From assembly GCA_902493345.1 (NCBI GenBank), contig CABUPM010000034.1, positions 1 to 21,215 of the forward strand: DNA of 21,215 nt. Direction: 5' to 3'. This document shows positions 1 through 7,513 of this stretch, piece after piece. The DNA is from an uncultured Eubacteriales bacterium (GTDB lineage: Bacteria > Bacillota > Clostridia > Lachnospirales > Bianqueaceae). Both the position numbers and the translations under genes were made by a program. The stretch's first letter is position 1, and each line of letters opens with the position of its first letter. Below the pieces are notes generated by a model. That model saw only the letters and a program-made list of their open reading frames with translations. It was not told the origin of the DNA and did no database searches.

Positions 1-1
1 C

Positions 2-73
2 TGGCAACTTGTGATCCGCGGAGTTTTGTTAGCTGCAAAAGCAAGAAAACTGATCAAAAAGATCAAAAAGTGA
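2..73 (+). CDS. possible C-terminal tail of an upstream protein (partial)
   Basis: An open frame enters from the left edge and stops with TGA at 71-73, giving 23 residues: a hydrophobic start (WQLVIRGVLLAA) and a strongly basic end (KARKLIKKIKK). A short hydrophobic stretch followed by a lysine-rich tail is typical of the cytosolic end of an inner-membrane protein, and the WQxVIRG start faintly resembles the last helix of RbsC-type sugar permeases. The fragment is too short to assign a family. Another frame stays open to about 162 but its product is low-complexity and unconvincing. A gene ending here would run convergently towards the minus-strand ABC operon. Confidence 0.35.
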   Translation, partial: WQLVIRGVLLAAKARKLIKKIKK

Positions 74-99
74 CAATTCTTATTATTGGCCCACTCCCT

Positions 100-363
100 T
101 CCAGAAGTCCGTCCCTCCACGAAAAATCAAGCGAAAACTATAAAATTTGGTACACTTAAGGAGTCATATTTTCTTAAAACGTACCAGAGGGCTTTGAAAA
201 ATCCAGAGAACCCCATAACCCCTCTGATACGCCCAGGAGTCTCATTCACCCAAGTGTACCAGAGGGTTTCAAGAATCCAGAGAACCCCATAAACCCTCTG
301 GTACACCCAGGAGTCTTACTCTCCCAAGAGCCTTGGCTCCCAAGTGTATCAGAGTTTTTATGG
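100..363. repeat. tandem array of about 75-bp palindromic intergenic repeats, progressively decayed
   Basis: Two clear units start at 181 and 256 (period 75). Unit 2 has perfect 16-bp inverted arms at 254-269 and 291-306 (GTGTACCAGAGGGTTT and its complement) around a 21-nt loop. Unit 1 has the same arms with several mismatches and the same loop core (AATCCAGAGAACCCCATA at 200 and 274). Both are followed by a shared CCAGGAGTCT spacer. A degraded earlier unit can be followed at about 100-178 (GGTACACTTAAGGAGTC), and a lone arm at 344-363 matches the unit-2 arm at 17 of 20 positions. A small extra palindrome (CCAAG/CTTGG, 324-336) sits between. No convincing coding frame covers 74-382; this stretch holds only the repeats. 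Confidence 0.7.
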
Positions 364-382
364 CCCTTTTTTATGTGCAGAA

Positions 383-2136
383 TTATTCGGACTGAATACG
401 CCAGCCCTCAGCCTTCTCACGAATTTCGGTAAAGCGTTTGTACAAACCGTTCTGACGGATGAGCTCCTCGTGGGTGCCGGATTCAGCGATCTGTCCGTTG
501 TCGACTACGAGAATCTGGTCCGCGTTTTGAATGGTAGCCAGACGGTGTGCGATGGTGATGATGGTCTTACCATGGGTCAATTCAGAAATGGCCTGTTGGA
601 TGAGGTACTCGTTTTCCGGGTCAATGCTTGCGGTCGCTTCATCGAGGATGATGACGGGGGCGTTTTTCAATATGGCCCGGGCAATCGAGACCCGCTGTTT
701 TTCACCGCCGGACAGGGAGTTGCCACCCTCGCCGACGGTTGTGTCATACCCTTGCGGCAGTGCCATGATAAACTCGTGACAACGTGCCTTTTTGGCCGCC
801 TCGATGATCTCCTCATCCGTAGCGTCCGGTTTGCCGAAGCGGATATTGGCGCGGATGGTATCATGAAAGAGATACACATTCTGGAAGACCATAGAGATGT
901 TGGACAGCAGACTGTCGCAGGTAAATTCCCGCAGGTCGTGATCGCCCATGCTGATACTGCCGGACTGCGGATCATAGAACCGCGCGATCAGGCTGCACAG
1001 AGTGGTTTTACCAGAGCCGGAAGGTCCGACGATGGCAGTAGAAGTCTTCTCCGGAATGGTGAAGCTGACATTCTTGAGTACCTGGCGGGAATCGTAGGCG
1101 AAGTTGACGTTGTTCAATACAATGTCATGGTGTGTGAGAGCAATCTCCCGGCCGCCGGCATCGATCAGGCTCTCGCCCTTTAAGGCGTCAAGCTGATCCA
1201 TGGCATCGTCGATGATGCCAAGGGTATGGGCGCTGTCGCTGATGGGCTCGAGGCTCGAAAAGATGCTGAACGAGAAAAATACAAACATCAGCATCATGGA
1301 GAAGTCCATCTGTCCGGCCAAACACATGAGGGCGGAAGCCAGCGCAAGGCCGACGCTGCCGTATTTGAGAGCAAGCAGGTGCAGAGCGTTGCCGGGTACA
1401 TATCCCCATTCAATCCGGAGATGGATACGCTTGCTGTCGCCGATCGCTTTGGTAATGGCCTCTATGGAGGCGCCGCCTTTGCCGAAGGATTTGACAACGG
1501 AGAGACCGCGGGCGTATTCGATGACCGCGTCGGTCATATCCTTATTTGCCTGGGCCTCGATCGGAGCATGAACACGGCTGTAATGGGAGATGACCAACAA
1601 AAAGCAGAAGGAGAGGGCGGCTGCGGCCAGGGCAATCAGAGGCGTCAGGGGACTGCATAGGGCGAGGCAAAGGAAGATGACGAGAAAATTCAGATACCCG
1701 CCGACAAAGTTATCGATCATACGGATGCCCATGTTCTCCAGTGTGGAGAGACCGGTAGTGATTGAGCTTAGGATATTGCCAGTGCTGACCTGCTGAAAGT
1801 AACCGAGGGATACACGTTTCAAGGCGTCGCCCACTGCCAGACGGTCGCGGGCTGTCAGCTGGTAGCTGATCGGTTCCTGGAGCCTTGCTCGAAAATAGTC
1901 AAACAGAAAGCGGAAAATACGAGAACTACCTGTATCACGATGCTTTTCCAGATCCATGAAGCATCGAACGCCGTTCCGGAGCGCTGTGCCTCGATCAGCT
2001 GGCCGATGGTATAGGCAGCCAGCGCCAGGGGCATGGCCGTGAAAATATGGGAGAGAAAAGTCATAACAAAGCCCAGATACAGATTCTTCTTGAATTCGCC
2101 GCACCAGTCGATAATGCGTTTTATAGTCTTAAACAT
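383..2136 (-). pseudogene. ABC transporter permease/ATP-binding half-transporter, second subunit (YbtPQ/IrtAB-like), frameshifted
   Basis: This is a fused membrane-domain plus ATPase half-transporter, expected to pair with the subunit encoded just upstream. The start is ATG at 2134-2136 (MFKTIKRI), three bases after the upstream stop, with AAAGGAGG lying inside the end of that gene. The frame beginning at 2136 gives transmembrane segments 1-2 and then runs out of frame. The rest (RFLFDYFRARLQEP onward) continues in another frame to the TAA at 383. Both frames meet at a run of four A (1914-1917, T on the coding strand); one extra T would restore VFFRFLFD and a protein of about 584 residues. 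The ATPase domain is intact, with Walker A GPSGSGKTT, signature LSGGEKQ, Walker B VIILDE and the H-loop. This is either a real inactivation or a homopolymer sequencing error. Confidence 0.85.
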
Positions 2137-2139
2137 GGA

Positions 2140-3912
2140 TTATGCCTCCTTTGCGGCAGCGGATACCGCCCAGTTTCTTACGCTGACATGTGCCTGCCAC
2201 AAATCACGGTATAGCGGACAGGTCTCCAGCAGTTCTTCCTGTTTGCCCTCGGCAAGGATCTGACCGTCTTTCAATACGACAATAGAATCAGCGTTTTTGA
2301 TGGTGGACAGACGGTGGGCAATGACCAATAAGGTTTTGCCCTGGGTCAGCGCGGCGATACTCTTCTGAATCTTATCCTCGTTCTCCGGATCGGTAAAGGC
2401 TGTCGCTTCGTCCAGAATAACAATGGGAGCGTTTTTCAGCATCATGCGGGCAATGGCGATGCGCTGTTTCTCACCGCCGGAGAGCCGTTTGCCTGCTTCG
2501 CCTGCGGGGGTATCATAGCCCAGCGGAAGTTTTTGGATAAATTCTTCGCATTGAGCGGCTCTCGCGGCCGCTTTGACCTCCTCATCACTCGCCATGGGAT
2601 TGCCGAGTCGGATGTTTTCCAACAGGGAGCAGCGGAACAGATAATTATCCTGTGTGACAAAGCTCACATATTCGGACAGTTGAGAGAGCGGCATATCTTT
2701 GATGTTTACACTGCCGATGGTGATTGCGCCGGATGAGACATCCCAGAATCTTGCGATCTGCTTGGCCACGGTGGATTTGCCGCTGCCGGAGGGACCGACA
2801 AGGGCGGTGAAGCTGCCCTCCGGGAGCTTCAGGCTGACGCTATGCAATACTTCGTCCGCTTCCTTACCGGTATAGGAAAAGCGCACATCTTTCAATTCAA
2901 CATCCACGTGCTGTACATCGGCCCGAGCCGCAGGTTCCGGCAGCTCCGGCAGCTCAAGAAACTGTTCCAGATTTTCCACGGTAAATTGGACCTGACGCAT
3001 GTTTTCGGAGAAGACCTCCAGCTTGGCCAGAGAGCCGACCATGGAGATCGACAGCATCACGGCCAGTGCGGCCTGAGCCGATGTGATAGCGCCGCCGTTG
3101 GCCAGGGCCAATGCAGTGGGCAGGGTGCCGATCAGTGTCGAGGGAAAGAGCGCGAAGCTCAGCTTCATGGTGGCGAAGGTGGAAGTGAGCCATTTTACGA
3201 CAAAAGTACGGAAGTCCGTGATTGCCTTGGCGTATTTTTCATAGGAGACTCCGGCGCGGCCGAAAGCCTTGATGACCTCGATGCCTTCTATGTATTCTAC
3301 AATCGTACTGTTCATGGCGTTGGCCGACTGATCATATTTCTCAAAGTTTTTGCCGCTGATCTTGAAGGTCAGTCCCATGCACAAAAAGGATAGCGGGAAG
3401 GTTACAAGAGAGGCCAAGGCCAGACGCCAGTCGATCATAGCCAGAGCCGCGATGCTCACAATGGGGAGTACGATATGACCGGCGCCTTCGGGGATCATAT
3501 GTGCCAGCGGCGGCTCAAGATTCTCAATCTTATCAACCATAATATTCTTGATCTCACCGATAGTGTGATCTTCCACATCTCCCAGAGGAGCGCGCAGAAA
3601 ACGATCGGCAAGCCGCAGGCGCAGAGCCTCGAGAATCGTGTAGGCCATACTGTGAGAGATACCGGTCGACAGGCTGAATGTCAGGATCTTCAGCACATAA
3701 GCGGCCAGGGCGGCAAGGCACCATTGAAGGACAGCTGCAGCGGTGGCCGTACCGGCAACGAACAGGCAGATCAGCTCATACATGCAATAGAATGGCAGCA
3801 GCCCTGAAATGACGGACAGCACGGACAGGAGGATGGACACGGTCATTTTCTTCTTCTCATTTTCAGCATAGGAAAAGATGGCGTTCATCCAGCTTTTTTT
3901 CTCATTTTTCAT
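2140..3912 (-). CDS. ABC transporter permease/ATP-binding half-transporter, first subunit (YbtPQ/IrtAB-like)
   Basis: This 590-residue fused exporter-fold protein has about six membrane helices in residues 20-300 and an ATPase domain from about 335. Walker A is GPSGSGKST (373-381), the signature LSGGEKQ (477-483), Walker B VILDE (498-502) and the H-loop histidine near 533. The D-loop context DEATAFTDPENE resembles the YbtP/YbtQ and IrtA/IrtB group, which handles iron-siderophore complexes; that substrate is inferred from family likeness and the AraC neighbour. The start overlaps the last 11 bases of the AraC gene, which suggests translational coupling. The partner gene follows 3 bp later, so the pair probably forms a heterodimer in the cytoplasmic membrane. 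If the partner's frameshift is real, this subunit has no intact partner here. Confidence 0.9.
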   Translation of the reverse strand: MKNEKKSWMNAIFSYAENEKKKMTVSILLSVLSVISGLLPFYCMYELICLFVAGTATAAAVLQWCLAALAAYVLKILTFSLSTGISHSMAYTILEALRLRLADRFLRAPLGDVEDHTIGEIKNIMVDKIENLEPPLAHMIPEGAGHIVLPIVSIAALAMIDWRLALASLVTFPLSFLCMGLTFKISGKNFEKYDQSANAMNSTIVEYIEGIEVIKAFGRAGVSYEKYAKAITDFRTFVVKWLTSTFATMKLSFALFPSTLIGTLPTALALANGGAITSAQAALAVMLSISMVGSLAKLEVFSENMRQVQFTVENLEQFLELPELPEPAARADVQHVDVELKDVRFSYTGKEADEVLHSVSLKLPEGSFTALVGPSGSGKSTVAKQIARFWDVSSGAITIGSVNIKDMPLSQLSEYVSFVTQDNYLFRCSLLENIRLGNPMASDEEVKAAARAAQCEEFIQKLPLGYDTPAGEAGKRLSGGEKQRIAIARMMLKNAPIVILDEATAFTDPENEDKIQKSIAALTQGKTLLVIAHRLSTIKNADSIVVLKDGQILAEGKQEELLETCPLYRDLWQAHVSVRNWAVSAAAKEA

Positions 3913-4870
3913 AATGGGTTCCTCTTTCTCTCCGATATTCCGACGGAGTCAGTTTCATGATTTTTTTGAAAGCAACGGTGAATTTCCCGGCGTTATCATA
4001 CCCGATACGGCTGCCGACTTCCGCAATGCTCAGAGATCGTTCCTTTAACAGCAGCTCTGCCGCCTGATTCATACGGTAATTTGTGAGCCAAACACCGATG
4101 GACTGACCATATACGGAACGAAAACAGGCTTTCATTGGAGTCATGGGAATGCCAAAGCGGCGTGAAAGCTCTTCCTGTGTAAAGTTTTCCGAGAGGTGTT
4201 CCGTCAGAAAATGCTTTATGGCCTCGACCTTCTCGACCTGGGTTTTATAAAAATACGGAGGCTCTTCCTCGGCTTGCGGAATGGTCATGGCGTCTAGGTA
4301 CAGCAGAAGCTCTAGAATCTTTACCTTAAAATACGGAATTCGGATTTTCTCCGGGATCCGGTACATTTCACCGAAGATATGCTCAGCCTCTTTTAAGCCG
4401 TGCAGTACACGCGGATAGGAATCCAGGGAAAAGCGGGTCAGGATCGATTCCGGTGTTACGGGAAAATCCCGAACCTCATCCGACAGGGACTGGCGTGTGA
4501 CGGCCAGATCGAACGCGACGGTAAGGCCGTGATAGTGGCAGGAGGGAAAGTGAAAGGCGCCGGTATGCTGCTTACGCAGATCCAGCTTCATATCCCCGGC
4601 GGCCGTATAGCCCACCATACCGTTTCCGGCTGAGTACTCCATTCGGCCCTCTCGGCAATGGTCAATGGCAAGGATCCGGTGATCCGGCACAAAGCTGCTG
4701 TTGTAGTATTCCATATGAAAATCATTAAAACAGAGCATAACGCCCGGACATACATCGTATGTGGTCATGGTTCCGTCGCCGGTATCGTTGCGGAACTGCC
4801 ACACGGAGCAGCCATCGCTTTGCGCAAGCAGGACCGCTCCTTCCTGCTCAAAGGTTTTGGTGGTTTCCAT
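3902..4870 (-). CDS. AraC-family transcriptional regulator (PchR/YbtA-like)
   Basis: This 322-residue protein has a C-terminal AraC-type DNA-binding domain with two helix-turn-helix motifs at about 215-318. The first is FTQEELSRRFGIP and the second, SIAEVGSRIGYDNAGKF, leads into the family hallmark FKKIMKLTPSEYRR. The N-terminal 200 residues resemble the effector domain of PchR/YbtA regulators, which activate siderophore transport genes. It heads the ABC operon on the minus strand and overlaps the first ABC gene by 11 bases. The start has AGAAAGGG upstream. The natural reading is local activation of the transporter in response to a chelator or its metal complex. A palindrome at the predicted transcription start suggests a second, separate layer of control. 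Confidence 0.88.
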   Translation of the reverse strand: METTKTFEQEGAVLLAQSDGCSVWQFRNDTGDGTMTTYDVCPGVMLCFNDFHMEYYNSSFVPDHRILAIDHCREGRMEYSAGNGMVGYTAAGDMKLDLRKQHTGAFHFPSCHYHGLTVAFDLAVTRQSLSDEVRDFPVTPESILTRFSLDSYPRVLHGLKEAEHIFGEMYRIPEKIRIPYFKVKILELLLYLDAMTIPQAEEEPPYFYKTQVEKVEAIKHFLTEHLSENFTQEELSRRFGIPMTPMKACFRSVYGQSIGVWLTNYRMNQAAELLLKERSLSIAEVGSRIGYDNAGKFTVAFKKIMKLTPSEYRRERGTHYEK

Positions 4871-4897
4871 GGAAGAACCCTTTCTGTGTAATTTGAG

Positions 4898-4915
4898 AGT
4901 TAGCTATTACTAACC
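4898..4915 (-). promoter_or_regulatory. palindrome, site A of a shared regulatory element (AraC-ABC leader)
   Basis: In the sense (minus) orientation it reads GGTTAG-TAATAG-CTAACT, a six-base inverted repeat with a 6-nt centre and one outer mismatch. It starts at the predicted +1 (about 4916) of the AraC promoter, where a bound repressor would block initiation, and ends 27 nt before the AraC start codon. The same element occurs at 7468 and 8539. The half-site equals the inner part of the IdeR/DtxR box, although the spacing is 6 rather than 1. Confidence 0.6.
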
Positions 4916-4922
4916 AGGATAT

Positions 4923-4951
4923 AGTATAGCATCTACGAATCGACTCGTCTA
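4923..4951 (-). promoter_or_regulatory. predicted sigma-A promoter of the AraC-ABC operon
   Basis: On the minus strand the -10 is TATACT (4923-4928). A weak -35, TAGACG (4946-4951), lies exactly 17 nt upstream. The weak -35 fits a promoter needing an activator, as expected for an AraC-controlled operon. The palindrome at 4898-4915 covers the predicted start. Confidence 0.5.
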
Positions 4952-5184
4952 TACCAAACGGACAGGAATAAACCAATTGGACAAGTATTTTTGAATGGAA
5001 TTTTCAGAAAAAAAGAAGAGTCAGGATAGCACGGATGAGTGACGAAAAAAATGTGTAATAATATGGAGGGGAAAAAGGCTTATAAATAGAAGAAAGTGAT
5101 CTTCCGATGCAATACAGTGAAAAAGTGATGTGCAAAATATTTATAAAATATATTTAAAAAAGTATAACTTCATACGAATATTAC

Positions 5185-5213
5185 TTGATTTTTATAATTA
5201 ATAGATGTATGAT
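5185..5213 (+). promoter_or_regulatory. predicted sigma-A promoter of the surface-protein gene
   Basis: TTGATT (5185-5190), a 17-nt spacer and TATGAT (5208-5213) form a good promoter. The leader to the ATG at 5279 is about 59 nt and ends with the strong ribosome binding site CGGAGGTG. Confidence 0.6.
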
Positions 5214-5278
5214 GTTTATGAGTGTCGGAGATGCATATTAATTAGGACATTCATAATTCAATCGGAGGTGTTGAAGCT

Positions 5279-7300
5279 ATGAAAGGGTTGGCAAAAAAAA
5301 TCTGGGCCATCGTGCTATCGGTTGTCTTGGTAGCAGGAGTGGTCCCAACGACAGTTTTTGCCGAAAGTACATATGGTGTACTGGCAACTGGATATCATGA
5401 GTATTACCCTACTACAAATGACTACAACAGTTTGGATAATACTAGGGCAGAGGATGGACATGGTACAGTGGTACTTACGGACGAGCATCCGACGGCTGTA
5501 GACGAGAATGTTTGGACCAAGTACAATGGATACTATGGCGGCGGGTCCCCTAAGGGCTATTCGAGTTTTATTGTGTATAATACAAATCCGGATGTGGCAA
5601 CGGTTTCGGTTCAGCCCAAGACTGTTGACGGTCATGGAGCGATGGATATTACATTTACTAAAGGAACCAAGGAAGGTTCCACGAAAATAACGATAGACTT
5701 CTTTATTGATGGACTGAGTGTGGAATGGGGTATTGCTACGGATAACGATTATCATCTACTCTCGGGACAGATCGTATATAATGTAAACAATGGCGAGGGT
5801 GGCTCTGGTGAAACGGACAAGCCCAGTAAGCCTACGTTGAATGATGTTCCAGCCAATAACAAAAATGGTCATGTACTTGTAAAGTGTGTTACATATCCTA
5901 ATACAGATCCTGTTCACACATATGGGGACAAGACACATGCCGGGTATATAAGTCTTGCTAATTCTACAGAGGGATGGTCATTTAGTGAAGTGGTTGCCAA
6001 TGACGGATCAGATCCGGAAGTTCCGGTTAAAGATTATCCTTGGATGTGCAAGCTGGTTTTGGATTCCAGTTGGTATTTGAATAAGTACAATAAGAATTAT
6101 GCAAGTACAAGTGGTACGCATTATTTAGCCTATCCCAATGAGGTGGTATATGCACGTTTCTTTTCTGATGGTGAAGAGTGGTATTATGAGACGGGAGATA
6201 TGCCGCTGACCGTTTGGACAACGCATGCTACACCGGAGAAGTACACCGTAACCTATACAGATGGCGTGGACGATGAAGAAGTTTTCGCTGACCAGGTATA
6301 TACTGATCTTCTGGCCGGAACTGCTACGCCCGCTTTTAATGGTACACCGAAGAGAGACGGCTATGTGTTCAAGGGCTGGGATCCTGAAGTTGCTGAGAAG
6401 GTAACAGGCAACGCGACCTATAAGGCAGTTTGGGGAGAAGACAAGAATAACAACGGCGTGGACGATAAGGAAGAGACCAAGTACACCGTAACCTATACGG
6501 ACGGTGTGGATGATGAAGAAGTTTTCGCCGATCAGGTATACTCCAATCTTCTGGCTGGAACCACTACACCTGCTTTCAATGGTACACCGAAGAGAGACGG
6601 CTATGTGTTCAAGGGCTGGGATCCTGAAGTTGCTGAGAAGGTAACAGGCAACGCGACCTATAAGGCAGTTTGGGGAGAAGACAAGAATAACAACGGCGTG
6701 GACGATAAGGAAGAGACCAAGTACACCGTAACCTATACGGACGGTGTGGATGATGAAGAAGTTTTCGCCGATCAGGTATACTCCAATCTTCTGGCTGGAA
6801 CCACTACACCTGCTTTCAATGGTACACCGAAGAGAGACGGCTATGTGTTCAAGGGCTGGGATCCTGAAGTTGCTGAGAAGGTAACAGGCAACGCGACCTA
6901 TAAGGCAGTTTGGGGAGAAGACAAGAATAACAACGGCGTGGACGATAAGGAAGAGACCAAGTACACCGTAACCTATACGGACGGTGTGGATGATGAAGAA
7001 GTTTTCGCCGATCAGGTATACTCCAATCTTCTGGCTGGAACCACTACACCTGCTTTCAATGGTACACCGAAGAGAGACGGATATGAGTTCAAGGGTTGGA
7101 ATCCTGCGGTTGCTGAGAAGGTAACGGGCAATGTTACCTATGTGGCTACCTGGGAGAAGATTAACAACAATCAGCCCAATGACACGAAGACGCCTCAGAC
7201 AGGTGATACGAATAATATCATGCTGCCGATCGTACTTCTGGTTGTTTCCTTTGTCGGAATGACAGGATTGATGGCTAGCTTTCGCAAAAAGAAGAGCTAA
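5279..7300 (+). CDS. secreted, sortase-anchored surface protein with InlB B-type repeats
   Basis: This 673-residue protein begins with a signal peptide (basic MKGLAKK, hydrophobic core, probable cleavage after VFA near residue 28). Two unrecognised, probably beta-rich domains follow (about 29-170 and 190-320), joined by a GGSGETDKPSKP linker. Four InlB B-repeat (Listeria-Bacteroides/Flg_new-like) units start at about 321, 401, 481 and 561; each 80-residue unit includes YTVTYTDG and FKGWDPEV. The first three units end in DKNNNGVDDKEE, which fits the calcium-binding EF-hand loop pattern. The end is a wall-sorting signal: TPQTGD (638-643), a hydrophobic helix and RKKKS. TPQTG departs from LPXTG and may suit a class-specific sortase. 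Exposure on the cell wall with a role in adhesion is inferred; the ligand is unknown. Base composition is visibly AT-richer than the genes around it. Confidence 0.88.
   Translation: MKGLAKKIWAIVLSVVLVAGVVPTTVFAESTYGVLATGYHEYYPTTNDYNSLDNTRAEDGHGTVVLTDEHPTAVDENVWTKYNGYYGGGSPKGYSSFIVYNTNPDVATVSVQPKTVDGHGAMDITFTKGTKEGSTKITIDFFIDGLSVEWGIATDNDYHLLSGQIVYNVNNGEGGSGETDKPSKPTLNDVPANNKNGHVLVKCVTYPNTDPVHTYGDKTHAGYISLANSTEGWSFSEVVANDGSDPEVPVKDYPWMCKLVLDSSWYLNKYNKNYASTSGTHYLAYPNEVVYARFFSDGEEWYYETGDMPLTVWTTHATPEKYTVTYTDGVDDEEVFADQVYTDLLAGTATPAFNGTPKRDGYVFKGWDPEVAEKVTGNATYKAVWGEDKNNNGVDDKEETKYTVTYTDGVDDEEVFADQVYSNLLAGTTTPAFNGTPKRDGYVFKGWDPEVAEKVTGNATYKAVWGEDKNNNGVDDKEETKYTVTYTDGVDDEEVFADQVYSNLLAGTTTPAFNGTPKRDGYVFKGWDPEVAEKVTGNATYKAVWGEDKNNNGVDDKEETKYTVTYTDGVDDEEVFADQVYSNLLAGTTTPAFNGTPKRDGYEFKGWNPAVAEKVTGNVTYVATWEKINNNQPNDTKTPQTGDTNNIMLPIVLLVVSFVGMTGLMASFRKKKS
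6239..7158 (+). repeat. 240-bp in-frame tandem repeats within the surface-protein gene
   Basis: Units begin near 6241, 6481, 6721 and 6961. Units 2 and 3 look identical over all 240 bases, and unit 4 keeps that sequence for its first 120 bases before diverging. Unit 1 differs mainly in its first 120 bases. The pattern, with diverged outer edges and identical centres, indicates recent duplication or gene conversion; unit number probably varies between strains and may be collapsed in short-read assemblies. Confidence 0.93.
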
Positions 7301-7328
7301 ATCCGTCCCAAGGATTCAGTAATGGAAA

Positions 7329-7369
7329 GGGCTTGCTGCCTGTGTAATACGGGTGGCAGGTCCTTTTTT
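7329..7369 (+). terminator. rho-independent terminator after the surface-protein gene
   Basis: A 15-pair stem (7329-7343 with 7349-7363, several G-U pairs) closes a 5-nt loop and is followed by six T (7364-7369). It lies 28 nt after the stop codon and separates the surface-protein gene from the regulator downstream. Confidence 0.8.
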
Positions 7370-7387
7370 ATGGCAGCAGCAAACGAG

Positions 7388-7416
7388 TTGCATGGGCGAG
7401 GAATTTGTGTTATACT
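7388..7416 (+). promoter_or_regulatory. predicted sigma-A promoter of the DtxR-like regulator gene
   Basis: TTGCAT (7388-7393), a 17-nt spacer and TATACT (7411-7416). The predicted start is about 7423, giving a leader of roughly 90 nt that contains two hairpins before the ATG at 7514. Confidence 0.6.
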
Positions 7417-7435
7417 ACTATAGTATGAGCAGAGG

Positions 7436-7455
7436 GCTGCCGGAAGGCGGCTTTT
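7436..7455 (+). promoter_or_regulatory. leader hairpin 1 upstream of the regulator gene
   Basis: GCTGCC and GGCGGC (7436-7441, 7446-7451) pair around a GGAA tetraloop and are followed by TTTT. It resembles a weak intrinsic terminator. A hairpin of the same size sits at the matching place in the leader at 8507, with different bases but preserved pairing. Confidence 0.45.
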
Positions 7456-7467
7456 ATATACAGCTAT

Positions 7468-7485
7468 GGTTAGATGATGCTAACC
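7468..7485 (+). promoter_or_regulatory. palindrome, site B of the shared element (regulator leader)
   Basis: GGTTAG-ATGATG-CTAACC is a perfect inverted repeat with a 6-nt centre. It ends 28 nt before the start codon at 7514 and lies about 45 nt after the predicted transcription start. Being in the regulator's own leader, it would fit autoregulation. See also 4898 and 8539. Confidence 0.6.
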
Positions 7486-7513
7486 GGCGCGGATGAGCTG
7501 GAGGAGAGATACA

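Larger units (their letters stand above)
4871..5278. other. AT-rich divergent intergenic region (408 bp)
   Basis: This gap separates the minus-strand AraC-ABC operon from the plus-strand surface protein. It holds the AraC promoter and palindrome (4898-4951) and the surface-protein promoter (5185-5213) with its ribosome binding site GGAGGTG near 5265. The middle (about 4980-5180) is very A/T rich and has no gene I can support; one 16-codon frame at 5107 lacks a good ribosome binding site. The A/T tracts just before the promoter at 5185 could act as an UP element. Confidence 0.6.

Noticed and set aside
86..292. 68-codon open frame over the left-edge repeats
   Set aside because: Its product is the translated 75-bp repeat (two similar segments with YQR...NP), has no ribosome binding site and no protein-like features; the DNA repeat explains it.
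344..1183. 279-codon plus-strand frame opposite the ABC gene
   Set aside because: It is a shadow of the conserved ATPase domain on the other strand, with no family features of its own. The same applies to the long opposite-strand frames in alpha-galactosidase, metK, mreB and the CydD-like gene.
1905..1925. Programmed -1 frameshifting in the ABC gene
   Set aside because: The site reads GTATTTTCC, lacks an X-XXY-YYZ heptamer, and no strong downstream stem or upstream Shine-Dalgarno stimulator is apparent; a plain indel is more likely.
383..2104. Start of the second ABC gene at 2104 (MRRIQEES)
   Set aside because: The first 50-60 residues of that frame are not membrane-like, while the frame from 2136 has a ribosome binding site and the expected first helices; the frameshift model fits better.
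5107..5157. 16-codon peptide in the divergent intergenic region
   Set aside because: Very A/T-rich, no proper ribosome binding site and no recognisable product.
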